This document shows positions 43,201-53,862 of a stretch of DNA of 64,000 bases, in pieces. The position numbers and the translations under genes are program-made. Each line of letters begins with the position of its first letter. The stretch's first letter is position 1. A model generated the notes under the pieces. It made no database searches and had not been told where the DNA came from. It worked only from the letters and a program-made list of their open reading frames with translations. Source of the stretch: Lampris incognitus (taxonomy: Eukaryota; Chordata; Actinopteri; Lampriformes; Lampridae); assembly GCF_029633865.1 (NCBI RefSeq), contig NC_079216.1:60528545-60592544 (forward strand). The letters run 5' to 3'.

Positions 43201-46200
43201 TGCCAAGTTTTATTTTAGTTGTGTCTCAAGTTATTACTGCTATGACAGTCACATTTTCCTCTGAGATAAATTTATCTAGCTAGACAACAGTCATTAGTAA
43301 ACTGAAATAACTATGCAGCGATACAGATGCACTAAGAACAACTTAATTCAAGTCTCAGCTCATGATCAGATGACAAATACATTGGAATTCCATTTCTTCA
43401 TGTGGCATCTTGATCAATCCCTATTTATTTAGTAGTTTCTGCTTTGTTTGTCTGTTCCACAATCACACACCTTGAAACATATTTTCAACAAGTTAGGTCA
43501 CTTGTAAGATCAGAATGTAGGTTAAGACAATTACTGTCTGCCTAAGAGCAGAGTCAAGAGATTAGTATCCATGCCTTTAACGCCGAGGCAAAGTCCAGTC
43601 AGTATAGGCCGAGAAACATGTATTGTGTAAAATAGTACAAAAGCCTCGCTTACAGAAACCCTCCAGAATAATTAACAATGATGTTTTTTTCATTTTTTAA
43701 ATGTCAGATGAAAAGTGTTAAATCCATAAGTCAAACTTTTTTCAGGTGCCCTTATCCTAACTGTTAACCTACAGATACTCACATGACTGTGTTGTCGTCA
43801 ACCAAAATGTCACAACTATGAGCAGGACAAGAAATAGTCTGAAAGAAAACAGTCCAGAAGATTTAAAGAAACAAAAAATCATTAGGTATTAAAAGACAAA
43901 CAATGTTTAACTGGTAAAGGGGTGCTACAGCAATGCTTTGCAAAATACCTGTCCCATTCCTTCTTCTATGATTTTGGTAGTCAGATAATCTCCCCAACAC
44001 TGCATGCAGAATTTGTGTCCGCACTCCAAGCCTGTGAAGTACTGTGAAGACAAGAAATATTTTTTTATTTTAATCGAGATGCCAAACCAAGCATACAAAC
44101 TATTAGTAACAAAGCAAATTAATACATATTGTTTTGGTAAAAGACAAGTCCAAGCGGAAAAACTCTGCCGAAATTTGACTGAAATATGGTTAACATGCAA
44201 AACTGCAAATTTTCCAAAATAAGACAAAAATAAAAATCCCAATGGGTGTTAACATTTTTTAAGTATTAACTGGTTTAGTCTATTATCTCTACATGACATT
44301 AGGAATACAACTAATCTCACAAACTGGCAATATAAAACCGTAGAGTGTTATCATCTCAGACCAGTGGTAATAAACCACATGCGTTCCAAAACAATCAGTA
44401 TACAGGTTTTAATTCGAAACAGACACCACACCACCCTGTTTTACAACTTCATTACCTTCCATCCGTTTTGAGAGAGCCAAATGAAATCCACTATCACCAT
44501 GTTTGACTGGCATGAAAACCTACATATTCTTGTACCTCAAGGATATGTAGTTGGGTGGGTCTAAGACCAAATAAAAGGCTTAAATAGTTGTAACATGCTC
44601 AACTAAGTGGTTCACAAAGTTTTTTTTTTTTTTTTAGCCTAATGTGACTGTCATGTAAAGTCAGAAAAGGAGAACACAAACATTTCATATGATAAAAGCA
44701 AAAGATCTTCTTTGCTTCTTGAGAAAAGCAAAGATCTTTGCTTCATGAGGAACCATGTTTAGTTGATGATAGTGATCAAAAAGCAATGACTGAAGAAAAA
44801 AAAAACAGTAGGTGGGCCTGTGGGTGTACACCTTTCAAAAGTTAACACTATATGAAAGGCTTTGACACCTACAAAGATTCAATATCTGTAAAATCCTTAC
44901 AATATGCAAAATGTTTAGTTGCTCTAATATCAGTGAATTAAGAGTTGTACGTGGTCCCTGAGGTTACCACTGTGATTAAATACACAAATTAACTGAATTA
45001 TGATAAAACAGAGCAATTTCGATTCAGGGCAAACTTTAATTGGCTATGTAACACACTCATTTCTTTATTATTCAATAACAATAATCAAACTTATTAGTGA
45101 TAGCAGATCTGATGGCCCAGAAAATATACAGAATAATTTTGTGCCCTGTTAAAATGTCTAACAAGCCTCAAGTGCAATTATGGGGTTAAGCATGCGCAAA
45201 CTAACTTTAATTTATGGTCACCTACAATTATTATTATAAAATAATAATAAAAAAAAAAAATCACAAAAAGTTTATAACCAAGCTGAAAAACATGCATCTG
45301 CAGATATTTTCCAATGGTTGTCTTTCCTGGGGGACCCATCAGTTTCAAATTGTCTGCAACAAGTCCTACAATGTGACTAAGAATATTAAGGACACTTAGT
45401 AGAGCACAGCTTCTCCCACTTGAGCCAACCAGCTTCCCTGCTGAGACGTGAACGTTTGTCAGTAACATGTATGCTGAAATCTATTCCTGATTTGGCCGAT
45501 CATCAACAGTTTGTAAAATACCTAAAGCCTAAAATGAAGTTAAATAAAAAAGGCAATTTCTCAGACAATCTTTCTGCCCAGAATGTGCAGCAGCCATCAT
45601 CTACCTAATGAACTTACAGAGTTGGGGTAGTTTAGATAGCAGATCTGACATGGCATGTCTTGTGCCGATGATCTTGTATTGATTGGAGGACGGGTTCGAG
45701 ACTTCTTGCTAGGGTTGATGACGTGACACTCAGAGAAAAGCTTGTCCAGGTTACCATCAAAATACCTGTGTTAGTGAAAAAAGTAACTGAAATCAGTACA
45801 TGAGTAAGGTCAAGGGACAAGCAAAACAAAATATATACCTGTTGGCAAAAATGACTGCAAAGAATGTCAAATGCCAAATGAAGACTGCCGAAATACATAC
45901 CTTTCCATAAGCTTCTCTTTGTCCCAATTGAAGTGACTCAGAAGAATGCGTGTAATTGTTGCAGGATTCTAGAAGTAAGAAAACCCAAGTTTACATTCAA
46001 AATTTACATCAGGGGCATAATCTTGACTAGAATAAAGCTGATAACATGAAATGACCACACCAGAGAAAGAGTGAAGTTTCCAGTAAACTGCCAAAGTAAG
46101 TAAAACGACTGGTAGTTAAAACAATCTTAGTTCTACAAAAAGGAATTTGCCTTGTGCAACAGTAGGGAAATGAAAGACTACAAGGAAAATTAAACTGATG

Positions 46201-49200
46201 GTTTTGCTTATGTGCAATCAATAATGTAGTAGGTTGCCACAATAAAGTCCTCACTGTGAACCAAATTCACGGAGAAATCAGTGTTCTTCTGCACATAGTC
46301 TTTCCCACAGCGCCTACACATACCAGAATGCATTGCGCTATAGCTTCTGTCTCATTGTCCATAAATCCTCTTCTGTTGTGGAACGTTATTTCCACCATTG
46401 GAAAAACAAAGCTTTGCCAGAATGAGGATGTTTTTTTTTGTTCTTTTTTTTTTAAACAGAGTTTAGAGTATTAGAAACCCTGCTAGGCTGCTAGTTTTAG
46501 GCTACTAAGTGATATATTCGTGAAGTCAGCTGGCGGAGAGAAAAAACAAACTTTCACGGCCACCCCAGTGTTGCAGAAACAACTGCAGGTGTTTATCGTG
46601 CGCTATCCCTGTCACAGACAGACAAAGACAAGGTTGAAAACTGGCGAATTTTCCCTTTAAGGGGCCTCTTACTTTGTGTATCTAACCCAGTTCCTGAGTA
46701 AAAGTGCCATCAAGGCAAACAACAAACAATATTTGCTTAGACTATGCTATTGCAGTGAAAATGTCTGTGTCCGAGTAAAATCGTTCGAATGCAGCTTGAC
46801 CACTGTATATCCCCGTCACCATCATTCACTCAATGCGCGATGGTCAAAGGCTTACAGCTGTTATACAATCTTTTCCTTGTTTAGGATGCTCAGACAACAG
46901 CAAATCTGGTTGATATCACTGGGGTCTAGGCTTATCTTGTGCCGAGTGTGAAGTTTAAAGACATAGGCTGCAATCCAACCTGTCAGCAGCCAAAGACCCA
47001 AACTCTGTCATCAGCACTATATTGACAATTGACTCATGTAAAATGCATTTGTACATAGCAAACTAGAACATAGTAAAAATGACAAGGAGCAAACCATGGT
47101 TATGATAAATTTTCCCTGAAAGAATCATTGCAAACAGCAGTGTGTGCCTCACTACAATAGAGAGAGTGAATAAGGAAATATTTGTGAAATAGTTAATGTC
47201 GGTGTGTATCATACTTGACAAAGTTTAGTGATGCACGGAAGGCCTTAAAACAGACCAACTCAAATCAAATTTCAATGACGTAGCTTAAAACCGGTTGTCA
47301 AATTAGCTTGCTCTGGGTTAAAATAAGTCTTACAACTCTTTAAATCTCCTCCTTCAGGTCTGAATGGGGACATATGTTCCAGTAAAGCAGTTTCAAATTC
47401 AGGTTCAGGTTTTGTGTTTGTGTTTATATTTAATATTCAAAAATCACATAGCATATAAAAAACAAACAGGGGTACGTACATCTTACAAAACAATATATAA
47501 TTGGGGTGTGACAGCAGTTCCATATTAGTATTAATTATATTCATTAAAATTGGTAACAATTCTAGCTATTTTGTGGTTTTTACATTCACAAATAACTGAC
47601 AATGGCTATTGTAACGTGCATGGATAAGTAGACACGTCGGTCCTTGACTAACGGGTCGGACCCTTTAGTCGACTGGTTAACGTTGTCGCTTGGGGTGCAG
47701 GAGATACGGGTTCGCGTCCCGGCTGTGGCGACGGTATCTCGGACTGCCCCCCGAATTCGCTACACTATGATGTCTAATGCTACGTTCAGACCAAAGGCGG
47801 CGAAAATTGTTTGGGCGGCGCAAAGTCAACGGGAGGAGGCGAATGGGCCGGAGTAATTCGCGGCGAAATTACGGGCAGCGCGAATTGGGCGGATCGAGCG
47901 ACGAACGCGCCTTCGCGGGAGTTCAAAAATGTCCAACTTGGGCGAATGTTTCGCCAGGCGACAGCCAATCACCTTCAAGTAGGGTTAGAACCTGCCTTCG
48001 TGTTGGGAAAGAATACACGCCCCCTACCCAGAATTCCGGTGAAATTCGCCAAGCTGGGCACGTCTCCGGTTTATGCTATGAACCCAAACCGAACGCTGAC
48101 GCCGGTTTCGGCGGCGCAAGTTGATATAAAGCAGAGCCGCCGCAACTGATCTCTGTCGCTCATCCATGATGATCACAAGTAAACACAAACTGCTGGTGTG
48201 TGGTATTTGTTGTGTGCGGTCTAGCAAACTTGCTAGCAGCGTTGGTGTAACTAGACCAGTGGTTCTCAACCTTTTTGGGGTCCTGGACCCCCTGCGTATT
48301 TTTGATCTACCCTGAGGACCCCTCCACCTGATCTTGGGGGAGGGGGGTTGCAATTTGATAGAAACAGTAGAAACTGCATTTTAAATTGCGTTATAGCATT
48401 TATTCACTCTTTGGGGCAAAAATAAGAGCTTTCAGTTGTAACTTAGATATAGTTAACAAAACAGAATTGTTACGCAGTAACTTTCAGATATATGTAACAA
48501 AACAGAATATGTATTCAGTAACTTTCAGAGATATTTGTAACAAAACAGAATATGTATTCAGTAACTTTCAGATATATGTAACAACAGAATTTTTATGCAG
48601 TAACTTTTAACAATGCAAACGGGAGCGAGATCTCTTATTAAAATACAATAAATTACACTTGTGAAACAGATGTAATTAGAGAAAAAAGTCCTGTTACCCT
48701 TTATAGTTTAGGTAGATAAAGGTCTCAGTCACATTTGAGTAAAATAATCCTATTTCTATAAATGTCATAGGATCTTTTTTTTAAAGATATTTTATTTTCG
48801 CGGACTCCTTGCAATTACACCATGGGCCACTAGGGGTCCGCGGACCCCCGGTTGAGAAACACTGAACTAGACTGCTTGTTGTGACGTCAACACAGCGAAT
48901 TCGCGTTCTGTTCGAGCACACCTGGCGGAGCTGGCGGCCAAACATGGGCGAACAAAGCAGCGCCAACTCTCGCGCCGCCTTTGGTCTGAACGTAGCATAA
49001 GATCTTGTTTCATTTTTGGAACAGCATCTTTATTTGCTTTAAAATTTGAGCAAATTTCATATACTTTTAATATACCCTTTTTAAACATCTGTGTTGGGTT
49101 TGCATTCGCTCGTCTCATTATCAACAAAACATCCATGAAAGTCCGTTTCAGATGTTTGAGAAAATTTTCACAACCCGATTCCGATATAACTTGATAACCT

Positions 49201-52200
49201 ATGTTGTTCATTGTCCAAAAGTGACTTACTGACATTTTCAAAAAATATTTCAGAAAGCCACTTTTGGAGCCAAAATTATGTTAAAACACACTCCAGGTTT
49301 AATCTATTTTGTGTCTTGGAAATTGGCCAAAGTTGTCCAAATCAATCATTGTTAAGCTGGGGTAGGTAGTTTTTATTGTGTCATTGGGCAAAAATGCCAT
49401 GATAACCTTTCAGCATATTGTAATTCAAGTGATGAGAGAAAACTAGACTTCTACACCTCTTCTTGTCACTGAATTCAGGCTTTTAAAAAAATCTAGCCCG
49501 GGACGGAAGATTTTAACCAATCACGGGTCATTTCAGAGAGAGGGCATTCCCATTGGTTGTTCCACACATGCAAATGCGCGTGTACGCGATCAATTCGTGT
49601 CCACCCTGTCCCACTGGTTGCTTGTGGTTGTAACCCCAAAAATCAACGAGACCAACTCAAAATGGCTGCTTCACATTAACAAGATTAGGGTAACAAAGAA
49701 ATTCGATGATTTTTTTTAAGTGGATATATTATCAACTACGATACAAGTTTCACTAGTCTCGCTTTGACATTGGTTGTACGTTGAGTGTAAAGGGTTGAAA
49801 AGCGATGCGGAGGTCATTTGGTGGGAGGGACTTAGTGGTGTGACAAGAGGCAGCAGAGAGGCGGAGGGATTTGCATTGGAATGTTCAATGTTACCTACTG
49901 CAACTTTAACTTGTTCAGAGTTACAACCCTAAGATTTACCGCACTGTGCTTTTTGACCCATTTCATAGCTGGTGTATTTAATCTAGTTATTCTTTCTGTG
50001 GTTACTGTCTGGTAAGAATTTTTCCAATTTTTTACATTTACAAGATGCCTTTTGGACAAGTTGTTACATCTTTATTTTGTTGTCCAATTTATTGTTTGAA
50101 AAAGGGTATTGCATTTAGACGCAATACCCTCATCATATCTGAAATGAACACAGTGAATTAAATCCCTAGTGTGAGATAAATGCATTGATTTATGGATATT
50201 ACTGTAAAGCTGAAGTTTAATGTTTTATACAGTATAGAATACATTTTCTAGAATTTCTCCAGACTTTTTCTATCAACCAACCCCTCCCGTCTGATTAAGC
50301 AACTGATGAAAGAGGTGGTGCTGCTTAATATTAAGGCAAATCTTGATGCCAACCCAAGGAGTTGTCCTATTACATGTATTTTTTTGCTTTTACAAAATAA
50401 GTCTTCTGGTTTTTCAACAGATCTCATGAACAGCATAGACTTATTGTGTATGTCATACCATTTAAAACTTCAGATCTCCTGCATATGAACAATGAATAAT
50501 TCATTTGGGCCCCTGCTTAGTACACTTAAGAGTGACCAGTCAGTCTTGTGCACATTGGATACCTGAAAATTAAGCAACCAAAGGTAAATTCTTAAGTGGT
50601 GAAATGGTTAGCAACTTTTTGACTACATGGTTAATATTCCAAATTGAATAAAAACCACATTTAACTGTGTGTGTAAAACTCACTTTATCTGTTCTCTTGG
50701 GGGATCAGGGCCTGCTGCTGGTTTAATTTAAGCAGTGTCTGTGCAACTTGACCCTTAAATCGCATTTGGCAAAAAGGGTATTTGTTGTGTGGAGCCAAAT
50801 GATTTTTTTTTTGTATATTTGACACAGCTCTGGGTCTTAAGATATATTCACAGTCCAGATGTAGGATTAATCACCACTTCGTACAGCACTGAACAGTGAT
50901 ATTATAGCAGAAGAATGATCTCTAGCCATCTTACCTCGCACTGTGCTCAACATCATCCATTTGAACAATGCCCCAGTGTGTTTTGACAATTAAGTGTACT
51001 GTGTGACTTCAGATTATCTACCACTTTAGAAAACCACATCCCCTAAAATGGTAGAAAAACAGAACACTTACATCCAATCGTCCTTCATTTGAGAACTCTA
51101 AATGTTGTTTATTCAGACCACTTTCCAGTAGACTTCTGGTGGATTTATACATTTGTAAAGCAAAACCCTGAAAAAGTTCGTGGATCTGACAGCTATTGTT
51201 GAAGGAAGTACTTTGCCACCATGAGGTTTCTTGCGACTTTATAAAAGTAAAGACATAGTACTGGTCGTGTTCTTGATATGTTTCTTACTGGACCCAAATC
51301 TTAAATTGACAAAAATCGATAAGGATATTAGGGCTCCGCGTCAGTTTTGATATAACTAGCTTAGTGACAGGGCCTAAATGAGGTCAGACCAAGGAAACTT
51401 TCAATTTCATTGTGGTCCGTATAAGTACAAGGAGTGTTGAGGACTATATAGGCCAGAGTTGAGGCCAAGAAATGTTCCTCTGCTTGTGCCTTTTAAGTTT
51501 AGTCTGGAATCATTTTAACGTCTTTATGTTCATGTCAGGAAACTTATAAGTCATCATTCGCTATCTGCTATCGTTAGCTCAGCTAGCACAAAATACACTA
51601 TTCAGAAAGCTAAATGGCCAAGCGTTCCTTTCCCCACTGAGATAGCAACATGCACGAACTGCACAGCTAAAATCCCTACCCGTAAATGGCTGACAATTTT
51701 CTCGAAAGGAGATTGCGTTTTTCGATTTGACCTGCAGTCTAAAAGGTGCTAGTTAGCGAGCTAACTAACCTAGCCGGCTAACGTGAACGTAAAATGGGAT
51801 TAGCAAACGTAGCTGACCAACTTCTCGATGGGGATAAGACTATTTCCTGGAACACCATCTTTTACAATTGTGATATTTCCCAGCAAATTCAATAAACGAC
51901 TTTGATCGATTCGTGATTCGGTATTCTCGGGGATCGAACAAGGGGAAGGGGGGGGGGGAGAAACTGAAGGCAAGTTATTTTCGGTACGGGTCAATCGTGA
52001 AACTGTTAACTCCCTAGCAAGTCAAAGACTCCTGCGCGGCTAAGCTAACGGCCCGTTTACGGTGCTCCTAAAACCAGACCCCGGTCTTTCCTGTGGCTGG
52101 CATACCAAAAATACCTACCTGGATGACCTCGTTGACCTCCCTGATACACTCCACCATATGCTGAAGGATCTGCTCGGCAGTCAAAACTTCGAAGCGGTAG

Positions 52201-52403
52201 TCCTCCTCCTCTTGGCCGGGCCCATGGCCGCCTCCGCCGGTTTCACCGCAGTCGTCTCTTTCGCCACCGGCGACCACGGGGTCGACCAGCTCTACCTCGC
52301 CGAGCTCCAGGGTGTCGTCCTCGGGCTCCTCTTCGCCGCTGTCTTCGCTGCATTCCTCCTCTTCGTCGTCGAATTCATAGTTATAACCCTCGTCCGAGTC
52401 CAT
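28250..52403 (-). CDS. arih1: Ariadne-1 RBR E3 ubiquitin ligase, complete, 14 exons
   Basis: Exons in transcript order: 52403-52119, 45968-45901, 45765-45618, 44041-43949, 43838-43783, 42913-42847, 42688-42582, 42049-42007, 41555-41484, 31157-31027, 30244-30187, 29780-29520, 28528-28416, 28334-28250. All junctions are GT-AG and in phase; the sum of 1,587 bp gives 528 residues (human 557; the difference is mostly the shorter glycine run). The start [11 protein letters not shown] follows the acidic N terminus of ARIH1. RING1 begins at [13 protein letters not shown], the IBR follows, and RING2 holds the catalytic cysteine in [10 protein letters not shown] (residue 328, human C357 after the length shift). 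The Ariadne autoinhibitory domain ends [17 protein letters not shown]1 takes ubiquitin from UBE2L3 and works with neddylated cullin-RING ligases in cytoplasm and nucleus. Intron 9 (41483-31158) is almost all one L1 plus a hAT; intron 1 holds Harbinger, hAT and LTR pieces. Confidence 0.97.
30535..30715. repeat. Common fish interspersed repeat fragment
   Basis: The string ATACTTTATTAATCTCTGTG GGGAAATT, then ATTTAACCCATCC and GTGCCCGGGGATCAACTCCA, matches a repeat seen all over fish genomes, recognised from memory without a secure family name. It lies in ARIH1 intron 10. Confidence 0.5.
31843..32751 (+). CDS. L1 ORF1 protein, intact (302 aa)
   Basis: This is the RNA-binding nucleic-acid chaperone of L1-type LINEs. 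After a basic, Ser-rich N terminus (residues 1-45) comes a long coiled coil (about 45-140; [15 protein letters not shown]-like heptads). An RRM-like domain opens with [14 protein letters not shown] (about 137-150). A C-terminal domain follows, with [13 protein letters not shown] and [14 protein letters not shown]. The single uninterrupted frame and usual L1 ORF1 size argue that the element was active recently. ORF1p trimers coat the LINE RNA in cytoplasmic particles. It is transcribed against ARIH1, so expression would need its own 5' UTR promoter. Confidence 0.88.
   Translation: MSSGDENSDASRSSQAPASNKSLPRRKTGRSAREEQKQIEPLAKMIEEVQNMVREFRDTFDEKIKGHIDPILAKFDQMDKCLSEKTRALESITKCEESVELNRADVFELQNKCDTTDGKIGKLELQVEYLTERCADLESRSRRNNLRIIGLPESSESPPQHKFAARFLKDMLNLTPLPRVERAHRVGHVRTGEEGNRPAARHYLLCLQTFREKEDILEKARKMGVLKYKDARIHIFPDLSTVHAQKRAKFDEVRRRLRQDHPSFRYHYNFSAGLVLLPRPGERHVFADPKKAMRFLDTLGPA
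33125..34030 (+). repeat. Tandem repeats in the L1 inter-ORF region, rich in AGGCCTA
   Basis: Three units share GGGAGGTGAGGCTTTTTGCA-like starts (about 33125, 33563 and 33809), followed by GACTCAGGCCTAGCCATATA, ATTCAATATTGGTCGCAC, GGCTGTAGGCCTAC and GGGCTACTGTTCG. The first unit is about 440 bp, the others about 220-246 bp. The palindrome TAGGCCTA or its core recurs more than a dozen times between 32930 and 34020. Confidence 0.8.
36073..38598 (+). CDS. hAT transposase (ZBED-like), 4 exons
   Basis: Proposed exons: 36073-36289, 36628-36835, 36981-37531 and about 37612-38598. Exon 1 gives [20 protein letters not shown] and a BED finger (CHKCNKSF, then LSKHLLSKH). Exon 3 starts the RNase H-like core ([18 protein letters not shown], then VTVDNAANM and GCFAHTLN). 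Exon 4 carries [22 protein letters not shown] and [10 protein letters not shown], then the hAT C-terminal dimerisation region ([20 protein letters not shown], then MLIFLQKNC stop). Junctions 1-2 and 2-3 are in phase with GT-AG sites. The obvious 3-4 junction (G|GTAAG to TTCAAG|TG) is one base out of phase, so either a less obvious splice site is used or there is a one-base change. Otherwise the protein looks whole. AATAAA follows near 38830. The transposase cuts and pastes its own element, and related host genes are the ZBED family. Confidence 0.82.
36303..36600 (+). repeat. Three 101-bp tandem repeats in hAT intron 1
   Basis: Units start GCCATAGATACGGAGTTAGC at 36303, 36404 and 36505. They are nearly identical, with T for C once and T for A once by eye. 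They lie wholly between the first two transposase exons. Confidence 0.92.
47610..47764 (+). mobile_element. Solo LTR-like unit with tRNA-like boxes, 4-bp TSD
   Basis: It begins TGTAACGTGCATGG and ends TTCGCTACA (TG...CA), flanked by CTAT at 47606-47609 and 47765-47768. Inside, ACGGGTCGGACCCTTTAGTC, GTTAACGTTGTCGC and GGTTCGCGTCCCGG match the tRNA-like core of the LTRs at 10574-10945. Fossil solo LTR of the same broad family, more diverged. Confidence 0.65.
47778..48997 (-). mobile_element. PIF/Harbinger element (non-autonomous), TAA TSD
   Basis: The terminal inverted repeats are TGCTACGTTCAGACCAAAGG at left and its exact mirror CCTTTGGTCTGAACGTAGCA at right, flanked by TAA at 47775-47777 and 48998-49000. 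The minus strand at 48167-48030 keeps a transposase N terminus ([20 protein letters not shown], then [19 protein letters not shown]), which resembles the start of Harbinger transposases; the rest is lost. A hAT element is inserted at 48257-48864. It lies in ARIH1 intron 1. Confidence 0.88.
48257..48864. mobile_element. Non-autonomous hAT (Charlie-like ends), perfect 8-bp TSD
   Basis: It begins CAGTGGTTCTCAACCTTTTT and ends CGGTTGAGAAACACTG, the ends known from Charlie-type hAT elements. AACTAGAC is repeated at 48249-48256 and 48865-48872. At 608 bp it has no transposase. About four short tandem units at 48430-48610 share TAACTTTCAGATATATGTAA. Nested in the Harbinger element. Confidence 0.92.
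49348..49912. mobile_element. Possible non-autonomous DNA element
   Basis: The left end TTAAGCTGGGGTAGGTAG and right end CTACTGCAACTTTAA are imperfect mirrors of an end type common in fish (TTAAAGCTGCAGTAGGTA). No clean target duplication and no ORF. Confidence 0.45.
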
Positions 52404-53026
52404 TCCTAGGGCGATTATCAACGTGTGACAAAGCACGCCCGACAGCCTTGGCCGAGGGAAAGGGGGGATATTTTTTTTCTTCTTCTTCTTCCCGAGCAGC
52501 GGCGGGGAAGCCGAAACAAAACGAGCCTGTTATTTTCAGCCGCAGCGAAAATAACAACAAACCGTCGCCGCCGCTAAGCCAACAAAGAAGACACCGCGTC
52601 ACGCGCTGACGACAGCCTTACGTCAGGCTAGCTTTAAAAAAAAACTAAAAAAAAAAAAAACAACTTCAAAATAATATCACTTATTTCAAACGTCTTTTCT
52701 TTTTTTTTCTTCTTTTTTGTGGCGCAGCATCCCCACGCTTATTTTGAAACATACACACGCGCAACGTAATACGAAGCGCGCGATCACGCGAGCAAACGAA
52801 TCCAACTTCTCTTATGTACAAAATGCCCACAAGGGGCTACCTTAAAGGGGAAGAGAGGACACATTAGTTTGAAATTCACGACGCCGACAAAAAAATTAAG
52901 ATTTTTTTTAATTTTGCATCACCACCCAAATTGATTTTTAATTTATCAAAACTCAAAAGGGTGTTGACCTATTGTCTAATTAAACTTACTTCAGTTCCAC
53001 CGTTTTGCACTGCGCATAAAAACTTG
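52404..53026. promoter_or_regulatory. ARIH1 promoter and 5' UTR, divergent from HEXA
   Basis: CpG-rich DNA runs from exon 1 of ARIH1 (52119) to about 52620 and again near 52740-52800 (ACGCGCAACG, AAGCGCGCGATCACGCG). ARIH1 reads left and HEXA right. The transcription start sites are not visible; the assignment is by position and composition. Confidence 0.55.
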
Positions 53027-53710
53027 GGTAACACTTTAGTATGGGGAACGTAGTCGCCATTAATTAGGTGCTTATCAGCATGCAAATTAGCAACATATTG
53101 GCCCTTAATTGGTCATTATTAAGTACTCATTAATGCCTTATTCTGCATGGCCTTATTATACAACCAGTGAGCCATTAACTATGAGTTTTCCCTCTATAAC
53201 CTCAGAAGTATTGCTTATTAGTAGTACCATCTCAACAGGCTTTGCTTAGTATGGACTTTATAAGGTGGTAGTACCACAAGAAGAGTTATTCTCCCTTACT
53301 AACACTTAATGAATATGGTCTGTTCTTACATAACAACACACAAAACTACAAGTGTTCATAGTGTTAAATTACTCTAAATTAAGTTTTTGTTACTTAGAAT
53401 ATGTTCCCCATACTAAAGTGACATCTTGATCATTACTAATTCACTAGTAATTAAGTTTTTTTACTTAGAATATGTTCCCCATACTAAAGTGACATCTTGA
53501 TCATTACTGATTCACTAGTAATTAAGTTTTTTTTACTTAGAATATGTTCCCCATACTAAAGTGACATCTTGATCATTACTAATTCACTAGTAATTAAGTT
53601 TTGTTACTTAGAATATGTTCCCCCTACTAAAGTGACATCTTGATCATTACTGATTCACTAGTAATTAAGTTTTTTTACTTAGAATATGTTCCCCATACTA
53701 AAGTGTTACC
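53027..53710 (+). mobile_element. hAT-type MITE, copy 3, with internal 70-bp tandem repeats
   Basis: It starts GGTAACACTTTAGTATGGGG and ends CCCCATACTAAAGTGTTACC; the flanks AAACTTG and AAACTTT support an eroded duplication. Compared with copies 1 and 2 it is about 230 bp longer because a subterminal unit of about 70 bp (ACTTAGAATATGTTCCCCAT, then ACATCTTGATCATTACT) is repeated about 4.5 times from 53390 to 53700. It sits between the ARIH1 and HEXA promoters. Confidence 0.9.
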
Positions 53711-53862
53711 AAACTTTCCCCTGACGATTCACCAAAATAACCACACCTCGAGCCTTATTTAGTCACATGACTTAGTGTTGCGCAACACCCTGTCGGGACA
53801 GCGGACGCGTCGGCTTGTTTGTGCACGGAACGACAAAGAAAGGGACCGGCGAAAGCGTGGTC

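Noticed and set aside
48867-49241. Minus-strand ORF of 124 residues ([20 protein letters not shown])
   Set aside because: It partly overlaps the Harbinger end and I recognise no family. The upstream part could be a repeat or pseudogene remnant, but no function or boundary can be supported.
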